DNA of 64,000 nt, from NCBI RefSeq assembly GCF_963518785.1, contig NZ_CAUQKJ010000001.1, positions 310,001 through 374,000 on the forward strand, written 5' to 3'. Position 1 is the stretch's first letter. Each line of letters starts with the position of its first letter. Origin of the DNA: an uncultured Campylobacter sp. GTDB lineage: Bacteria; Campylobacterota; Campylobacteria; Campylobacterales; Campylobacteraceae. This document shows positions 9,473 through 17,153 of the stretch, piece after piece. The position numbers were made by a program, and so were the translations under genes. The notes below the pieces were generated by a model. The model was given only the letters and a program-made list of their open reading frames with translations. It did no database searches and was not told the DNA's origin.

Positions 9473-11554
9473 ATGGCAACGAAGCAGAATGTGCCTGCAA
9501 ATTTATACGATCTGGATATGGAGCGTGCGATTTTAAGCTCGCTTTTGCAAAACGAGGACGCATACGGCGAGCTGAGCGAGATAATCTCGGTCGGCGATTT
9601 TTTCTATAAGCCGCACGCCGACATCTACGAGGCAATCGTCAAATGCTCCTCGCACAACGAGCCGATCGCGCCAAGCTTCGTTAAAAAATGGCTAGCCGAG
9701 CGCTACGACGATGGCGCATTTACCGAGGTTGTAGCCACCAGCGGCGTGGTCGATGCCCCAAAATACGCGCTCGAGCTGCGCGAAAAATCGATCAAGCGCT
9801 CGCTAATCAAGGTCGCGCACGAGATCCCTTCGATGGTAAACGAAGCCGTGCGCAGCAAAGATACCGCCGATAAAATCAGCTCTAAAATTTACGAGCTCAT
9901 CGACGAGGAGCGCCACGGCGGCATCAAAAAATCGCACGAGATCATCGCCGACGTAGTAGAGGAGCTGAAGCGCCAAAAGGCGCTCGCAGGCTCGGAGCTC
10001 GTGGGGCTGGATACCGGCTTTCGCTTCCTAAACGACTGCACGAAGGGGCTAAAACCAGGCGAGCTCATCATCATCGCCGCTCGCCCCGGCATGGGCAAGA
10101 CCGCCTTTGCGCTAAATTTGATGATGAAAACGCTGCAAAGCGGCAAAGGCGTCGTATTTTTCTCGCTCGAGATGCCCTCCGTGCAGCTGATGTATCGCAT
10201 ACTAAGCGCGCTTAGTTCGATACCGCTAAGCGACATAATGAGCGCCAAGCTCAGCGACGACGACTGGACGCGTTTTAACGACGCTTGCGACGCGGTGCTG
10301 AATATGCCGCTTTTCGTCTATGACATCGGCTATGTAAACATCCACCAAGTCCGCACTCAGCTGCGCAAACTCAAATCCGCGGACGCCAATATCGAGCTTT
10401 GCGTGATTGATTACATCGGTCTTATGACGAGCACGAGCAACTACTCCGAGCGCCACCTGCAAATCGCCGAAATTTCACGCGGGCTCAAGCTTTTAGCGCG
10501 CGAGCTAAACATCCCGATCATCGCGCTGTCGCAGCTAAACCGCTCGCTTGAGGCGCGCTCGAACAAACGCCCGATGCTAAGCGATCTGCGCGAAAGCGGC
10601 GCGATCGAGCAGGACGCCGACATTATACTTTTCGTCTATCGCGACGAGGTTTATAAGGAGCAGATGGAGCGCGAGCGCATTTCGCGGCTAGAGGCCGAGG
10701 GCAAGGACGCGGGCGAGCCCGTATTTAGGCGCAACGACTATCAGGAAAAAGCCGAAATCATCGTCGGCAAAAACCGCTCGGGCGAGGCGGGCAGGACGAT
10801 CGAGGTGGGCTTTCAGGGCAGATTTACCCGCTTTGTCGATACGAGCTTCGGCGGCGAGCCCAGCGAGAGCGCGATCTTTAACGAAAACGACAATCTCGAC
10901 TACGTCTCGCAGCTGCAAGATCAGGGCTTTGAGGAGCCTACTGCAGTGCGCCTCGATACGGCGCAGAATTTAACGCAGAATTTTAATGAAGCTCAAAATT
11001 TTAACGAAGCGCAAAATAGCGGCGTAAATTTAAACGCAAGCTCCGCCAGCGCCAGAAATTCCAGCGTAAATATCGATTTTGACGAGATGCCTAGCTTCGG
11101 TCAAAGCGGCGGGCAGGACGGCGAGGAGATAGACGGCGAGTCTAAGCTTAGCGCAGAGCATGACTTGGCAGAGGTGCGTCGCGCGGCACAAGACGCTCCG
11201 CAAAAGCAAAAATTCAAGGGGCAAAATTTAGATGATGTAATAGCGGGCGGCGGCGCGCCCGAAACATATGCGCATAAAAATTTAGCAGGCACTCCGCAGG
11301 GCGTAAAAGACACATCGCGGGGCACGAAAGGCGCGCGGCAAGGTGAAGAGGGTGTATCGCAAAGCGCGGGGAGTGCGCAGCGAATGGATGTTCCAAATTT
11401 TGAAAGAGTCGATGGCGATGAGCCGCCTTTTGAGGCGCAAGAGGACGAGGCGAAATTTAAACCCGCACCGCCTCTAAATATCGAAGAGATGGGCATTCCA
11501 AAGATCAATGAGGCAAACAGGCTCGATGACGACGACGCGCCGCTGGATCTGTGA
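9473..11554 (+). CDS. dnaB: Replicative DNA helicase DnaB with long C-terminal extension
   Basis: Hexameric 5'-3' helicase that unwinds DNA at the replication fork. The N-terminal DnaB domain covers about residues 8-110 (LYDLDMERAILSSLL), a linker about 111-175, and the RecA-like motor about 178-457. Walker A is RPGMGKT (residues 204-210) and Walker B is CVIDYIG (310-316). SQLNRSLE and a DLRESGAIEQDADII block are also conserved. The family is usually 450-490 residues. This one has 693: after the motor ends near residue 457 there are about 235 extra residues, acidic, rich in Asn, Gln, Ser and Gly, with a short repeat (AQNFNEAQNFNEAQN), and apparently disordered. GAGGGG precedes the ATG. Its 3' end is overlapped by the next gene. 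Confidence 0.96.
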   Translation: MATKQNVPANLYDLDMERAILSSLLQNEDAYGELSEIISVGDFFYKPHADIYEAIVKCSSHNEPIAPSFVKKWLAERYDDGAFTEVVATSGVVDAPKYALELREKSIKRSLIKVAHEIPSMVNEAVRSKDTADKISSKIYELIDEERHGGIKKSHEIIADVVEELKRQKALAGSELVGLDTGFRFLNDCTKGLKPGELIIIAARPGMGKTAFALNLMMKTLQSGKGVVFFSLEMPSVQLMYRILSALSSIPLSDIMSAKLSDDDWTRFNDACDAVLNMPLFVYDIGYVNIHQVRTQLRKLKSADANIELCVIDYIGLMTSTSNYSERHLQIAEISRGLKLLARELNIPIIALSQLNRSLEARSNKRPMLSDLRESGAIEQDADIILFVYRDEVYKEQMERERISRLEAEGKDAGEPVFRRNDYQEKAEIIVGKNRSGEAGRTIEVGFQGRFTRFVDTSFGGEPSESAIFNENDNLDYVSQLQDQGFEEPTAVRLDTAQNLTQNFNEAQNFNEAQNSGVNLNASSASARNSSVNIDFDEMPSFGQSGGQDGEEIDGESKLSAEHDLAEVRRAAQDAPQKQKFKGQNLDDVIAGGGAPETYAHKNLAGTPQGVKDTSRGTKGARQGEEGVSQSAGSAQRMDVPNFERVDGDEPPFEAQEDEAKFKPAPPLNIEEMGIPKINEANRLDDDDAPLDL

Positions 11555-13700
11555 AATAGCGCTTAGGCTAGCGCTGATCGTTAGCGTTTTTTGTTTCGCA
11601 CTTTACGCGCAGGATTTCAGTGACGCGGGCTTTTGCATGCTGGCGGCGTTTTGGGCTTACGCGCTATTTCGGGTGCTATTTAGCTTTTTTTACGAGGCGA
11701 AGCAGCGCGCCAATGCGGCGCTATTTCGCAGCGGCGGGACTTTGATTAAAATTTTTAGAGGCAGGCTGATAAGCGGGGTTTTTGCCTGCGCGGGCGCGAT
11801 CCTTTTAAGCGCCACTTTGGCGCTAGGTCTAGCGGATCTGCGCGGCGCGGAGCTTTTCGTGACGCTCACGACGCTGCCAGCGGGGCTTGCTCTGATGCGT
11901 CTGGCGGTGCTTAAGATCAGCCTAAAAGAGATTAAAAATCCTAGAATTTTATCGCTCAAACTTAGTATTTTGCTGCTAGCCGCGCTTGCCGTAGCGGTAA
12001 ATTTCGCTCTAAATTTAGCCTATTTGCGGCTCGCAGACGGCGCAGATGCTGTCGCACACTCTTTAAATTCCGCGATAAATTTTACTCCGCCCGCCCGCAC
12101 CGCCGCATTCGCTGAAAATTTCGCGACAAACGACGCTTCCGCGTCCGTCGGAAATTTTGCAACAAATAACGTCGCTAAATCCGCTACGAATTCCACTGTG
12201 AATAACGCCACCATAGTTGTGCGAAATTCCGAGGCTGATAATGCCGTCAAGTCCGCGCCGGGCACTGCCAAAAATACTACCGCTTCGCCCGCAAATTTTA
12301 AAGCGGGCTCCGTCACGGTAGCGCAGGTCTCGGCTGAAAATTCTAAGGCAGATCCCGCCGCTGCGCCGCAAACCTTCGCTAAAAATTCTACGGCAAGCTC
12401 AGCCGCAGTACAAAATTTAAATTTAGCTCCAACTCCCGCCACGCCGAACGCGTCCGCCGATAATTTGGCTGAAAATTCCGCACCAAGCCCCGCATCGGTA
12501 GCTGAAATTTTTGAAATTTTAAAATCTACCGCGCCGCAAGCGCACTTCAAATCCGCTCTGCTAAATGAAATTTACGCTTTGAAATTTTATAAAAACGCGC
12601 TGTTCGAGCTGGCGCTGTCGCAGAGCCCTAGCGCGCTAAAAATCGCTCTTTTGTTTCTGATCTGCGCGGGAGATTTCCTCTTTTACTGCGCGATCTTGCA
12701 TCTTTGCGCCTTCGTGCTTTTTATGCCGCGAGCCGCAGCCGCGCCCAAAATAGGGCGCTTTAGCGGCACGATATTTGCGCTTGCCTACGTCACGCTGTGT
12801 TTGATCTGCGCCGCGCAGACGCGCACGGCAGGCAGCGGAGCGGAGGGCACACATCCTAAAAGCGCGGTCGAAACGAGCGTGCAGATCGTGCTGCAAAGCG
12901 GCGAGCGGCTGATCTTAAGCGCGCGCGAGGCGGACGTTCTAAGAGGCGAGCTAAACGCTACGCGCTTCGCCGCGGAAGCAAACGCCGCATCCGCGCTGAA
13001 TAGCTACATCGACGCCGTTTACGACGAGGGCGCGAGGCTTAGCGCACAGAAAATGGCGGATTTCAATTACTCGTTTCTGAGCGATTATCTGGTGCTGTGG
13101 CACGGCGTGTGGGACGATGACGCGGGGGCGTATCTGAATGAGAAATTTGCGCTCTTCGTGAGCGAGAGTTTTCCGAAAGATTTTGGCGAAAATATCGCTA
13201 AAATCGCTGCGGCGAACGTCAAAAATTATGAGAGCTCGCTAAATTTTACGCTCAAAAAATACGGCGCGAAAGTTGATCTCAACGTCACGCAGAGCTTCAG
13301 CCTAAAAAGCAAGGCGTATCGCGCGAGCGGGACGGGGCTAGGGGCGCTGGGCGGCGTGCTGGGCGCAAAGCTGATAAGCAAGAGCCTCGCTAAAACTGCG
13401 GCTAAAACGGGCGCGAAGACCATTACCAAGGCGGGCGCCAGCGCGACTAGCGGTAGCGCGGGGCTCGTATGCGGCCCGGGCGCGGTAGTGTGCGTGCCTG
13501 CGTTTGCCGTGGCTACGTGGTTTGGGCTGGATTTTGCGTTTGCCAAGGGCGACGAGGCGCTGAACCGAGAGGAGTTTGAAGCTGCGATCGTGCGCGATAT
13601 GATGGCGGCGAAAGAGGAGCTAAAGCGCGCGCTGGCGCAGGATTTCAACGCGACGATAGATGAAATTTCGAGCGAAATTTTAAATTTAGACGGGAAGTAG
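11526..13700 (+). CDS. Large membrane protein of unknown function, overlapping dnaB
   Basis: Not recognised. The N-terminal part has about five hydrophobic helices within the first 170 residues. A low-complexity insert of about 150 residues follows, dominated by Ala, Asn, Ser and Thr (repeated FATN/SATN/AENS units). After it come two more membrane helices, then a soluble domain, then a glycine/alanine-rich hydrophobic hairpin (GTGLGALGGVLGAKL and CGPGAVVCVPAFAVATW) and a charged C-terminal helix. The start lies inside the end of dnaB. ATG 11526 places the first helix properly, and ATG 11508 is an alternative; neither has a strong ribosome site, so translation may be coupled to dnaB. The glycine-rich hairpin recalls pore-forming or membrane-inserting segments, but no function is assigned. 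Confidence 0.6.
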   Translation: MTTTRRWICEIALRLALIVSVFCFALYAQDFSDAGFCMLAAFWAYALFRVLFSFFYEAKQRANAALFRSGGTLIKIFRGRLISGVFACAGAILLSATLALGLADLRGAELFVTLTTLPAGLALMRLAVLKISLKEIKNPRILSLKLSILLLAALAVAVNFALNLAYLRLADGADAVAHSLNSAINFTPPARTAAFAENFATNDASASVGNFATNNVAKSATNSTVNNATIVVRNSEADNAVKSAPGTAKNTTASPANFKAGSVTVAQVSAENSKADPAAAPQTFAKNSTASSAAVQNLNLAPTPATPNASADNLAENSAPSPASVAEIFEILKSTAPQAHFKSALLNEIYALKFYKNALFELALSQSPSALKIALLFLICAGDFLFYCAILHLCAFVLFMPRAAAAPKIGRFSGTIFALAYVTLCLICAAQTRTAGSGAEGTHPKSAVETSVQIVLQSGERLILSAREADVLRGELNATRFAAEANAASALNSYIDAVYDEGARLSAQKMADFNYSFLSDYLVLWHGVWDDDAGAYLNEKFALFVSESFPKDFGENIAKIAAANVKNYESSLNFTLKKYGAKVDLNVTQSFSLKSKAYRASGTGLGALGGVLGAKLISKSLAKTAAKTGAKTITKAGASATSGSAGLVCGPGAVVCVPAFAVATWFGLDFAFAKGDEALNREEFEAAIVRDMMAAKEELKRALAQDFNATIDEISSEILNLDGK

Positions 13701-13918
13701 GGCGGCGGATTATGCCTGCGCAACTTAGACCCGTTGCGAGCGAAATTTAGCGGTGGATTATGGAGTTTTCGTGCGTGGCGGACGGAAAATTTTAAAATTT
13801 AATCTAAGCGCAGGCGGGACGGGATTACGGCGCACTTATCGCACTGCCGCGCCTCTTAAATTTTAAGAAGCAGCTAAAAATTTTTATATATAATCGCCGC
13901 TTAAAACAAGGAGTGTTA

Positions 13919-14434
13919 ATGAAAAAATTCTATCTTAAAATTTATATACTCACGTTTATGGCGGTATTAATAGCCATCCCTACGGCGGCAAAAGTAAGCA
14001 TAGACGACTTCAAAACGCAAGAGGAAAAAGATTTAGCGATCTCTTGCGATGACGGCGATGGGAAATACAGCGCGTGTATGAAACTGGCTGAAATTTTAAC
14101 CAAAAGATGCGATAATGAAGATTTTAGGAGCTGCGAGATTGCGGGAGAGTTTTTATCTGCATTCGGACGATACAGAGACGCTATCGCTCCTTTAAGCAAG
14201 GCTTGCGATGCAAATTTACTGTTATCTTGCGTTTCGTTAATGACGACGGATATAGTAGCTACGGGAAATATCGATAGGGCGATAAGAAGCTTGGATAAAA
14301 TTTGCGATGCCAAAATTGATGGCAGTGAGGAATATTGCAAATTTAAAAACGAGCTTGAAATTTGCTTAAAAGATACGAAATGTAATCCGATAAAAAGAGG
14401 CAAAGAGCTTCTAAACTGGATCGTGGAGCAATGA
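13919..14434 (+). CDS. Secreted cysteine-rich Sel1/Hcp-like protein (family copy 1)
   Basis: A protein of about 171 residues with a signal peptide (MKKFYLKIYILTF...PTAA) and ten cysteines in the mature part. It shows the local family motif GDGKYSACMKL and two-helix repeats with paired cysteines seven residues apart (CDANLLLSC, CDNEDFRSC). This is the pattern of Helicobacter Hcp / Sel1-like repeat proteins, where each repeat is stapled by a disulfide in the periplasm or outside the cell. The C terminus has KCNPIKRGKEL. The start is ATG 13919 with AAGGAG five bases upstream; a GTG at 13913 would overlap that site. It heads a tandem cluster, and the next gene starts two bases after its stop. A specific binding partner cannot be read from sequence. 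Confidence 0.72.
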   Translation: MKKFYLKIYILTFMAVLIAIPTAAKVSIDDFKTQEEKDLAISCDDGDGKYSACMKLAEILTKRCDNEDFRSCEIAGEFLSAFGRYRDAIAPLSKACDANLLLSCVSLMTTDIVATGNIDRAIRSLDKICDAKIDGSEEYCKFKNELEICLKDTKCNPIKRGKELLNWIVEQ

Positions 14435-14435
14435 T

Positions 14436-14939
14436 ATGAAAAGTTTGGTATTGATAGCGATGTTGGCATTCTCGTGTGCGTATGCGGGTTTCGATTTTAA
14501 AGAAAAGGATTTAGCAAATTTATATTCGCTTTGCAATAAGGGCGATGGGAAATATAGTGCCTGCACGAAGCTAACGGATATATTATCAAAGCATTGTGAT
14601 AGCGGCAATGCCGAAAAATGCGGAGAACTCGGATATGTGCTATATGAGATAGGCAAGACTGAAGAGTCTATTGCACCATTACAGAAAGCTTGCGATGCGG
14701 ATTTAGCGTTTTATTGCTTTAAATTAGGATCTGATGAGCTTGGGCGCACAGATAATATAAATAGAGCGTATGCTAGTTTTTCAAAAGCTTGCAAACTTGG
14801 CATTAAAGATGAAAAACTTCTACAAGCATCTTGCATGGCCGAAGATAAATTAAAAGAGTGTTTAAGCAATAGCGAATGTAATCCATTAAAAGTGATAGAA
14901 AGTATTTACTACACGGCTAAAAGTATAATGCAAAATTAA
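14436..14939 (+). CDS. Secreted cysteine-rich Sel1/Hcp-like protein (family copy 2)
   Basis: A 167-residue paralogue of its neighbour. The signal peptide is MKSLVLIAMLAFSCAYA. Ten cysteines follow in the mature part, with the family motif GDGKYSACTKL, the CX7C pairs (CDSGNAEKC, CDADLAFYC) and the ECNPLK end segment. The start codon sits two bases after the upstream stop, with GGAG inside the end of that gene, so the two are likely translated together. Role by family: a folded secreted or periplasmic protein-binding repeat protein. The substrate is unknown. Confidence 0.72.
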   Translation: MKSLVLIAMLAFSCAYAGFDFKEKDLANLYSLCNKGDGKYSACTKLTDILSKHCDSGNAEKCGELGYVLYEIGKTEESIAPLQKACDADLAFYCFKLGSDELGRTDNINRAYASFSKACKLGIKDEKLLQASCMAEDKLKECLSNSECNPLKVIESIYYTAKSIMQN

Positions 14940-14963
14940 AATTTTTTAATTAAGGAGTAAAAG

Positions 14964-14996
14964 ATGGCAAATCCAAAGAGAGGTAAGGAGTGCTAA
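14964..14996 (+). CDS. 10-residue mini-ORF (MANPKRGKEC), copy 1
   Basis: A very short frame with an excellent AAGGAG site six bases before its ATG. It encodes MANPKRGKEC, and its TAA overlaps the next gene's ATG (TAATG). A second AAGGAG, which is the ribosome site of the next Sel1 gene, lies inside it. The same arrangement recurs at 16078. The peptide resembles the C-terminal segment of family copy 1 (CNPIKRGKEL), so it may be a duplication scar, a translational coupler or leader peptide, or both. Expression is not shown. Confidence 0.4.
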   Translation: MANPKRGKEC

Positions 14997-15538
14997 TGAA
15001 AAAATTCTATCTTAAAATTTGGTTACTCGCGTTTATAACGGCATTTTTAGCCATCCCTGCTGCGGCACAACCGCCTTTGGTAAGCTTAATAGAATTAGAG
15101 AATTTTAAAAATGAAGAGCAAAGGACGCTTTTGAAATCCTGTGACTATGGCGAAGGCAAATATAGCTCGTGCAATAAACTCGTTGAAATTTTATCTAAAG
15201 AGTGCGACGACGATAGGCGTTATTTAAGTTGTGAATTAAATGCGCTTCTTTTATTGACATTAAATAGAGACGAAGAAGCTATAAATTATCTTGTTAAAAG
15301 TTGCGATGCAAATTTAATGACGAGTTGCTTATGCCTTAATTGGGAAGATCTGTATTTCACCGGAAATACGGATAGAGTTTTAAAAAGCTTTAAAAAAATA
15401 TGTAGTATGGATTCGGAATCTGCACATGAGTATTGCGGATTTTACGATGAACTTAAAATTTGTGTGGAAGACAAAGAGTGCAATCCAAGAGGAAAAATGA
15501 AAGAAATTTATAATAAACTATACGGGGAGTTGAAATGA
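14996..15538 (+). CDS. Secreted cysteine-rich Sel1/Hcp-like protein (family copy 3)
   Basis: A paralogue of about 180 residues with a signal peptide nearly identical to copy 1 (MKKFYLKIW...IPAAA). The mature part has eleven cysteines, one more than the even number in its neighbours, the motif GEGKYSSCNKL and an ECNPRGK end. The nucleotide sequence around its start (AAGGAGTGCTAATGAAAAA) is almost the same as that of copy 1, pointing to recent duplication. The ATG overlaps the stop of the mini-ORF, and its own stop overlaps the next start (ATGA). The odd cysteine count could leave one free thiol. Confidence 0.72.
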   Translation: MKKFYLKIWLLAFITAFLAIPAAAQPPLVSLIELENFKNEEQRTLLKSCDYGEGKYSSCNKLVEILSKECDDDRRYLSCELNALLLLTLNRDEEAINYLVKSCDANLMTSCLCLNWEDLYFTGNTDRVLKSFKKICSMDSESAHEYCGFYDELKICVEDKECNPRGKMKEIYNKLYGELK

Positions 15539-16074
15539 CAAGGCTATGCTTTATATTTTATTCTATGATATTTTTAGTTTCTGTCGCAATGGCTGGCAAG
15601 CCTACGGCTGAAGAGGAAAATCTTTATAATGAATGCGATAAAGGAAACGGCAAATATAGCTCGTGCACTAAGCTAATAAAAATTTTATCCGAAAAATGCG
15701 ATAGCGGAGATATGATCGGGTGTGCCGATGTGGGTTATATTATGGGCTTTGAACTGGGTATGCGTGAAGCCTCGGTTGCGCCATTAGATAAATCTTGCAA
15801 GGCAGGTATTGCAGCCTCTTGTTTTAACCTCGGTATACATGATATTGCGATAAGAGGCAATGTCAAAAGAGCGGCGCATAATTACGCTATAGCTTGCGAA
15901 AAATATTCAGAGCGCTTGGAAGAAGAAAGAATATTTAAACTAAAGTCTTGTGCGCTAAAGACGGCTTTAGAAAACTGCTTACGAGATCAGGAGGAACACG
16001 ATCCCGTAAAGTGTGCGAAAAAAGCCTTTTGGGAAATAAGCGATAAATACGACTCAAATTCAACCAAGGAGTAA
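15535..16074 (+). CDS. Secreted cysteine-rich Sel1/Hcp-like protein (family copy 4)
   Basis: A 179-residue family member. The signal peptide is MTRLCFIFYSMIFLVSVAMA. Ten cysteines follow in the mature part, with the motif GNGKYSSCTKL and the CX7C pair CDSGDMIGC. A clearer Sel1 repeat is seen here (GCADVGYIMGF...KSCKAGIAASCFNLG). Its ATG overlaps the previous stop by four bases (ATGA), so it is translationally coupled. The last codons carry AAGGAG, which serves as the ribosome site for the second mini-ORF. Confidence 0.72.
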   Translation: MTRLCFIFYSMIFLVSVAMAGKPTAEEENLYNECDKGNGKYSSCTKLIKILSEKCDSGDMIGCADVGYIMGFELGMREASVAPLDKSCKAGIAASCFNLGIHDIAIRGNVKRAAHNYAIACEKYSERLEEERIFKLKSCALKTALENCLRDQEEHDPVKCAKKAFWEISDKYDSNSTKE

Positions 16075-16077
16075 AAG

Positions 16078-16110
16078 ATGGCAAATCCAAAGAAGGGCAA
16101 AGAGCGATAA
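16078..16110 (+). CDS. 10-residue mini-ORF (MANPKKGKER), copy 2
   Basis: A near-identical twin of the mini-ORF at 14964. It has the same AAGGAGTAAAAG before the ATG and the same length, and its TAA also overlaps the next ATG as TAATG. It differs at two of the ten residues. Here the coupled downstream frame is a decayed Sel1-gene start rather than an intact gene. Confidence 0.4.
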   Translation: MANPKKGKER

Positions 16111-16247
16111 TGAAAGAATTTTATCCAGCAATTTTGGCGCCTTTAATAACGCAAGCCGCGGCAGAACCCAACAAAAGCGTAGCCGATAGCAAAGAGATAA
16201 AATTTACGTCGCCTGCCGATCTAAATTTAAATTTATATCATTCGTAA
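16110..16247 (+). pseudogene. Decayed fifth family copy (signal-peptide remnant)
   Basis: A 45-codon frame begins MKEFYPAILAPLITQAAAEPN. Its DNA aligns with the signal-peptide region of copy 3 with internal deletions (ATGAAAGAATTTTATC versus ATGAAAAAATTCTATC; TTTAATAACG versus TTTATAACGG; GCCGCGGCA versus GCTGCGGCA). After that the resemblance stops and no cysteines remain. It looks like the truncated remains of a further tandem copy. It could in principle still yield a small exported peptide. Confidence 0.5.
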
Positions 16248-16255
16248 GGATTAAA

Positions 16256-17041
16256 ATGAAAGCACTATTGTTTGTACTAGCGTCGGTTCTGTTTTTGAAA
16301 GCCGCGAGCGTAAGCGAAATTTATTCTCTAGGGGCGCCTGCGTGCGATATTTACGATTTAAATTTAAAGAAATGTAATAGCGGCGACGGCGAAGCATGCT
16401 ATTTGGCGGCTTTAATTCTAAATAATAAATCTTGCGCACGAAAAAACGACGATTTGGCATTGGAATTTTTTGAAAAATCATGCAGTTTGGGATATGCCAA
16501 AGGCTGCATTTTTATGGGACAAGCGTATTCGCTTACTTCTTTGGACGAAAAACACGCGAAAATCAAGACATATTACGAAAGAGCTTGCGAGCTGGACGCG
16601 AAATTTTGCGACGATTACGGGCTTTTATATTTTTACGGCGAGGGCGTAAAAAAGGATGAGCTTGCGGCAAAAGAGTATTTTAAAAAATCCTGCGATGCGG
16701 GAAATCCCGCAGGATGCGGGCACTTTGCCACATCGTTAAACAGAGAGAATGAGAATATAAATGAGGTTATGAAATTTTATGAAATCGGCTGCAACGGAGA
16801 GCATTACCCTTCGTGCTACGCTTACGGACTGCTGTTGTGGGCTAAAGTAGATAAAAATAAAGGCAAAAATTTTTGCAAGAAGGCTTGCGATAAGGGTAAT
16901 ATAAAGGAAGCATGCAAATGGGTACTCGATATGAGCGAGGAGGAAGAAGAGCAAATTTTATATTTGAGGCGGTATTTAAAGCTGGGCTGCAAAGACGGCG
17001 ACGCGCAAATGTGCAAGGATTTAGGAAAAACAGGGAATTAG
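16256..17041 (+). CDS. Secreted Sel1-repeat protein (HcpA-like)
   Basis: A 261-residue protein with a signal peptide (MKALLFVLASVLFLKAAS) and about six Sel1-like repeats, each with a cysteine pair (for example CNSGDGEAC, CSLGYAKGC, CDAGNPAGC). One repeat has the canonical GLLYFYGEGVKKDE loop. It is closer to the classical Helicobacter Hcp/Sel1 form than to the short GKYS proteins before it. The AAGGA site precedes ATG 16256. It ends the Sel1 cluster before ppk. Hcp proteins are secreted and disulfide-stabilised; the substrate is unknown. Confidence 0.78.
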   Translation: MKALLFVLASVLFLKAASVSEIYSLGAPACDIYDLNLKKCNSGDGEACYLAALILNNKSCARKNDDLALEFFEKSCSLGYAKGCIFMGQAYSLTSLDEKHAKIKTYYERACELDAKFCDDYGLLYFYGEGVKKDELAAKEYFKKSCDAGNPAGCGHFATSLNRENENINEVMKFYEIGCNGEHYPSCYAYGLLLWAKVDKNKGKNFCKKACDKGNIKEACKWVLDMSEEEEEQILYLRRYLKLGCKDGDAQMCKDLGKTGN

Positions 17042-17117
17042 GGCAGAATTTAAATTCTAAATTGCCCCACTTGCAAGCTCTTAAAATTTGGGCTTTAAAA
17101 TTTAATCTTAATTGGGC

Positions 17118-17123
17118 TATAAT
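17118..17123 (+). promoter_or_regulatory. Candidate -10 box of ppk
   Basis: A perfect TATAAT lies about 30 bases upstream of the ppk start, preceded by AT-rich sequence and no strong -35 box, the usual look of Campylobacterota promoters. Confidence 0.5.
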
Positions 17124-17153
17124 CTTAGAATTAATATTCAAAAAGGAGTTTTT

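Noticed and set aside
9207..9635. Minus-strand frame of 142 codons crossing the dnaB start
   Set aside because: It overlaps the strongly supported dnaB N terminus and reads as Arg/Pro/Leu-rich noise.
12020..12550. A 176-codon minus-strand frame opposite the low-complexity part of the gene after dnaB
   Set aside because: Its Ala/Val/Glu/Phe-rich sequence is the reverse reading of the FATN/AENS repeats; there is no start signal and no domain.
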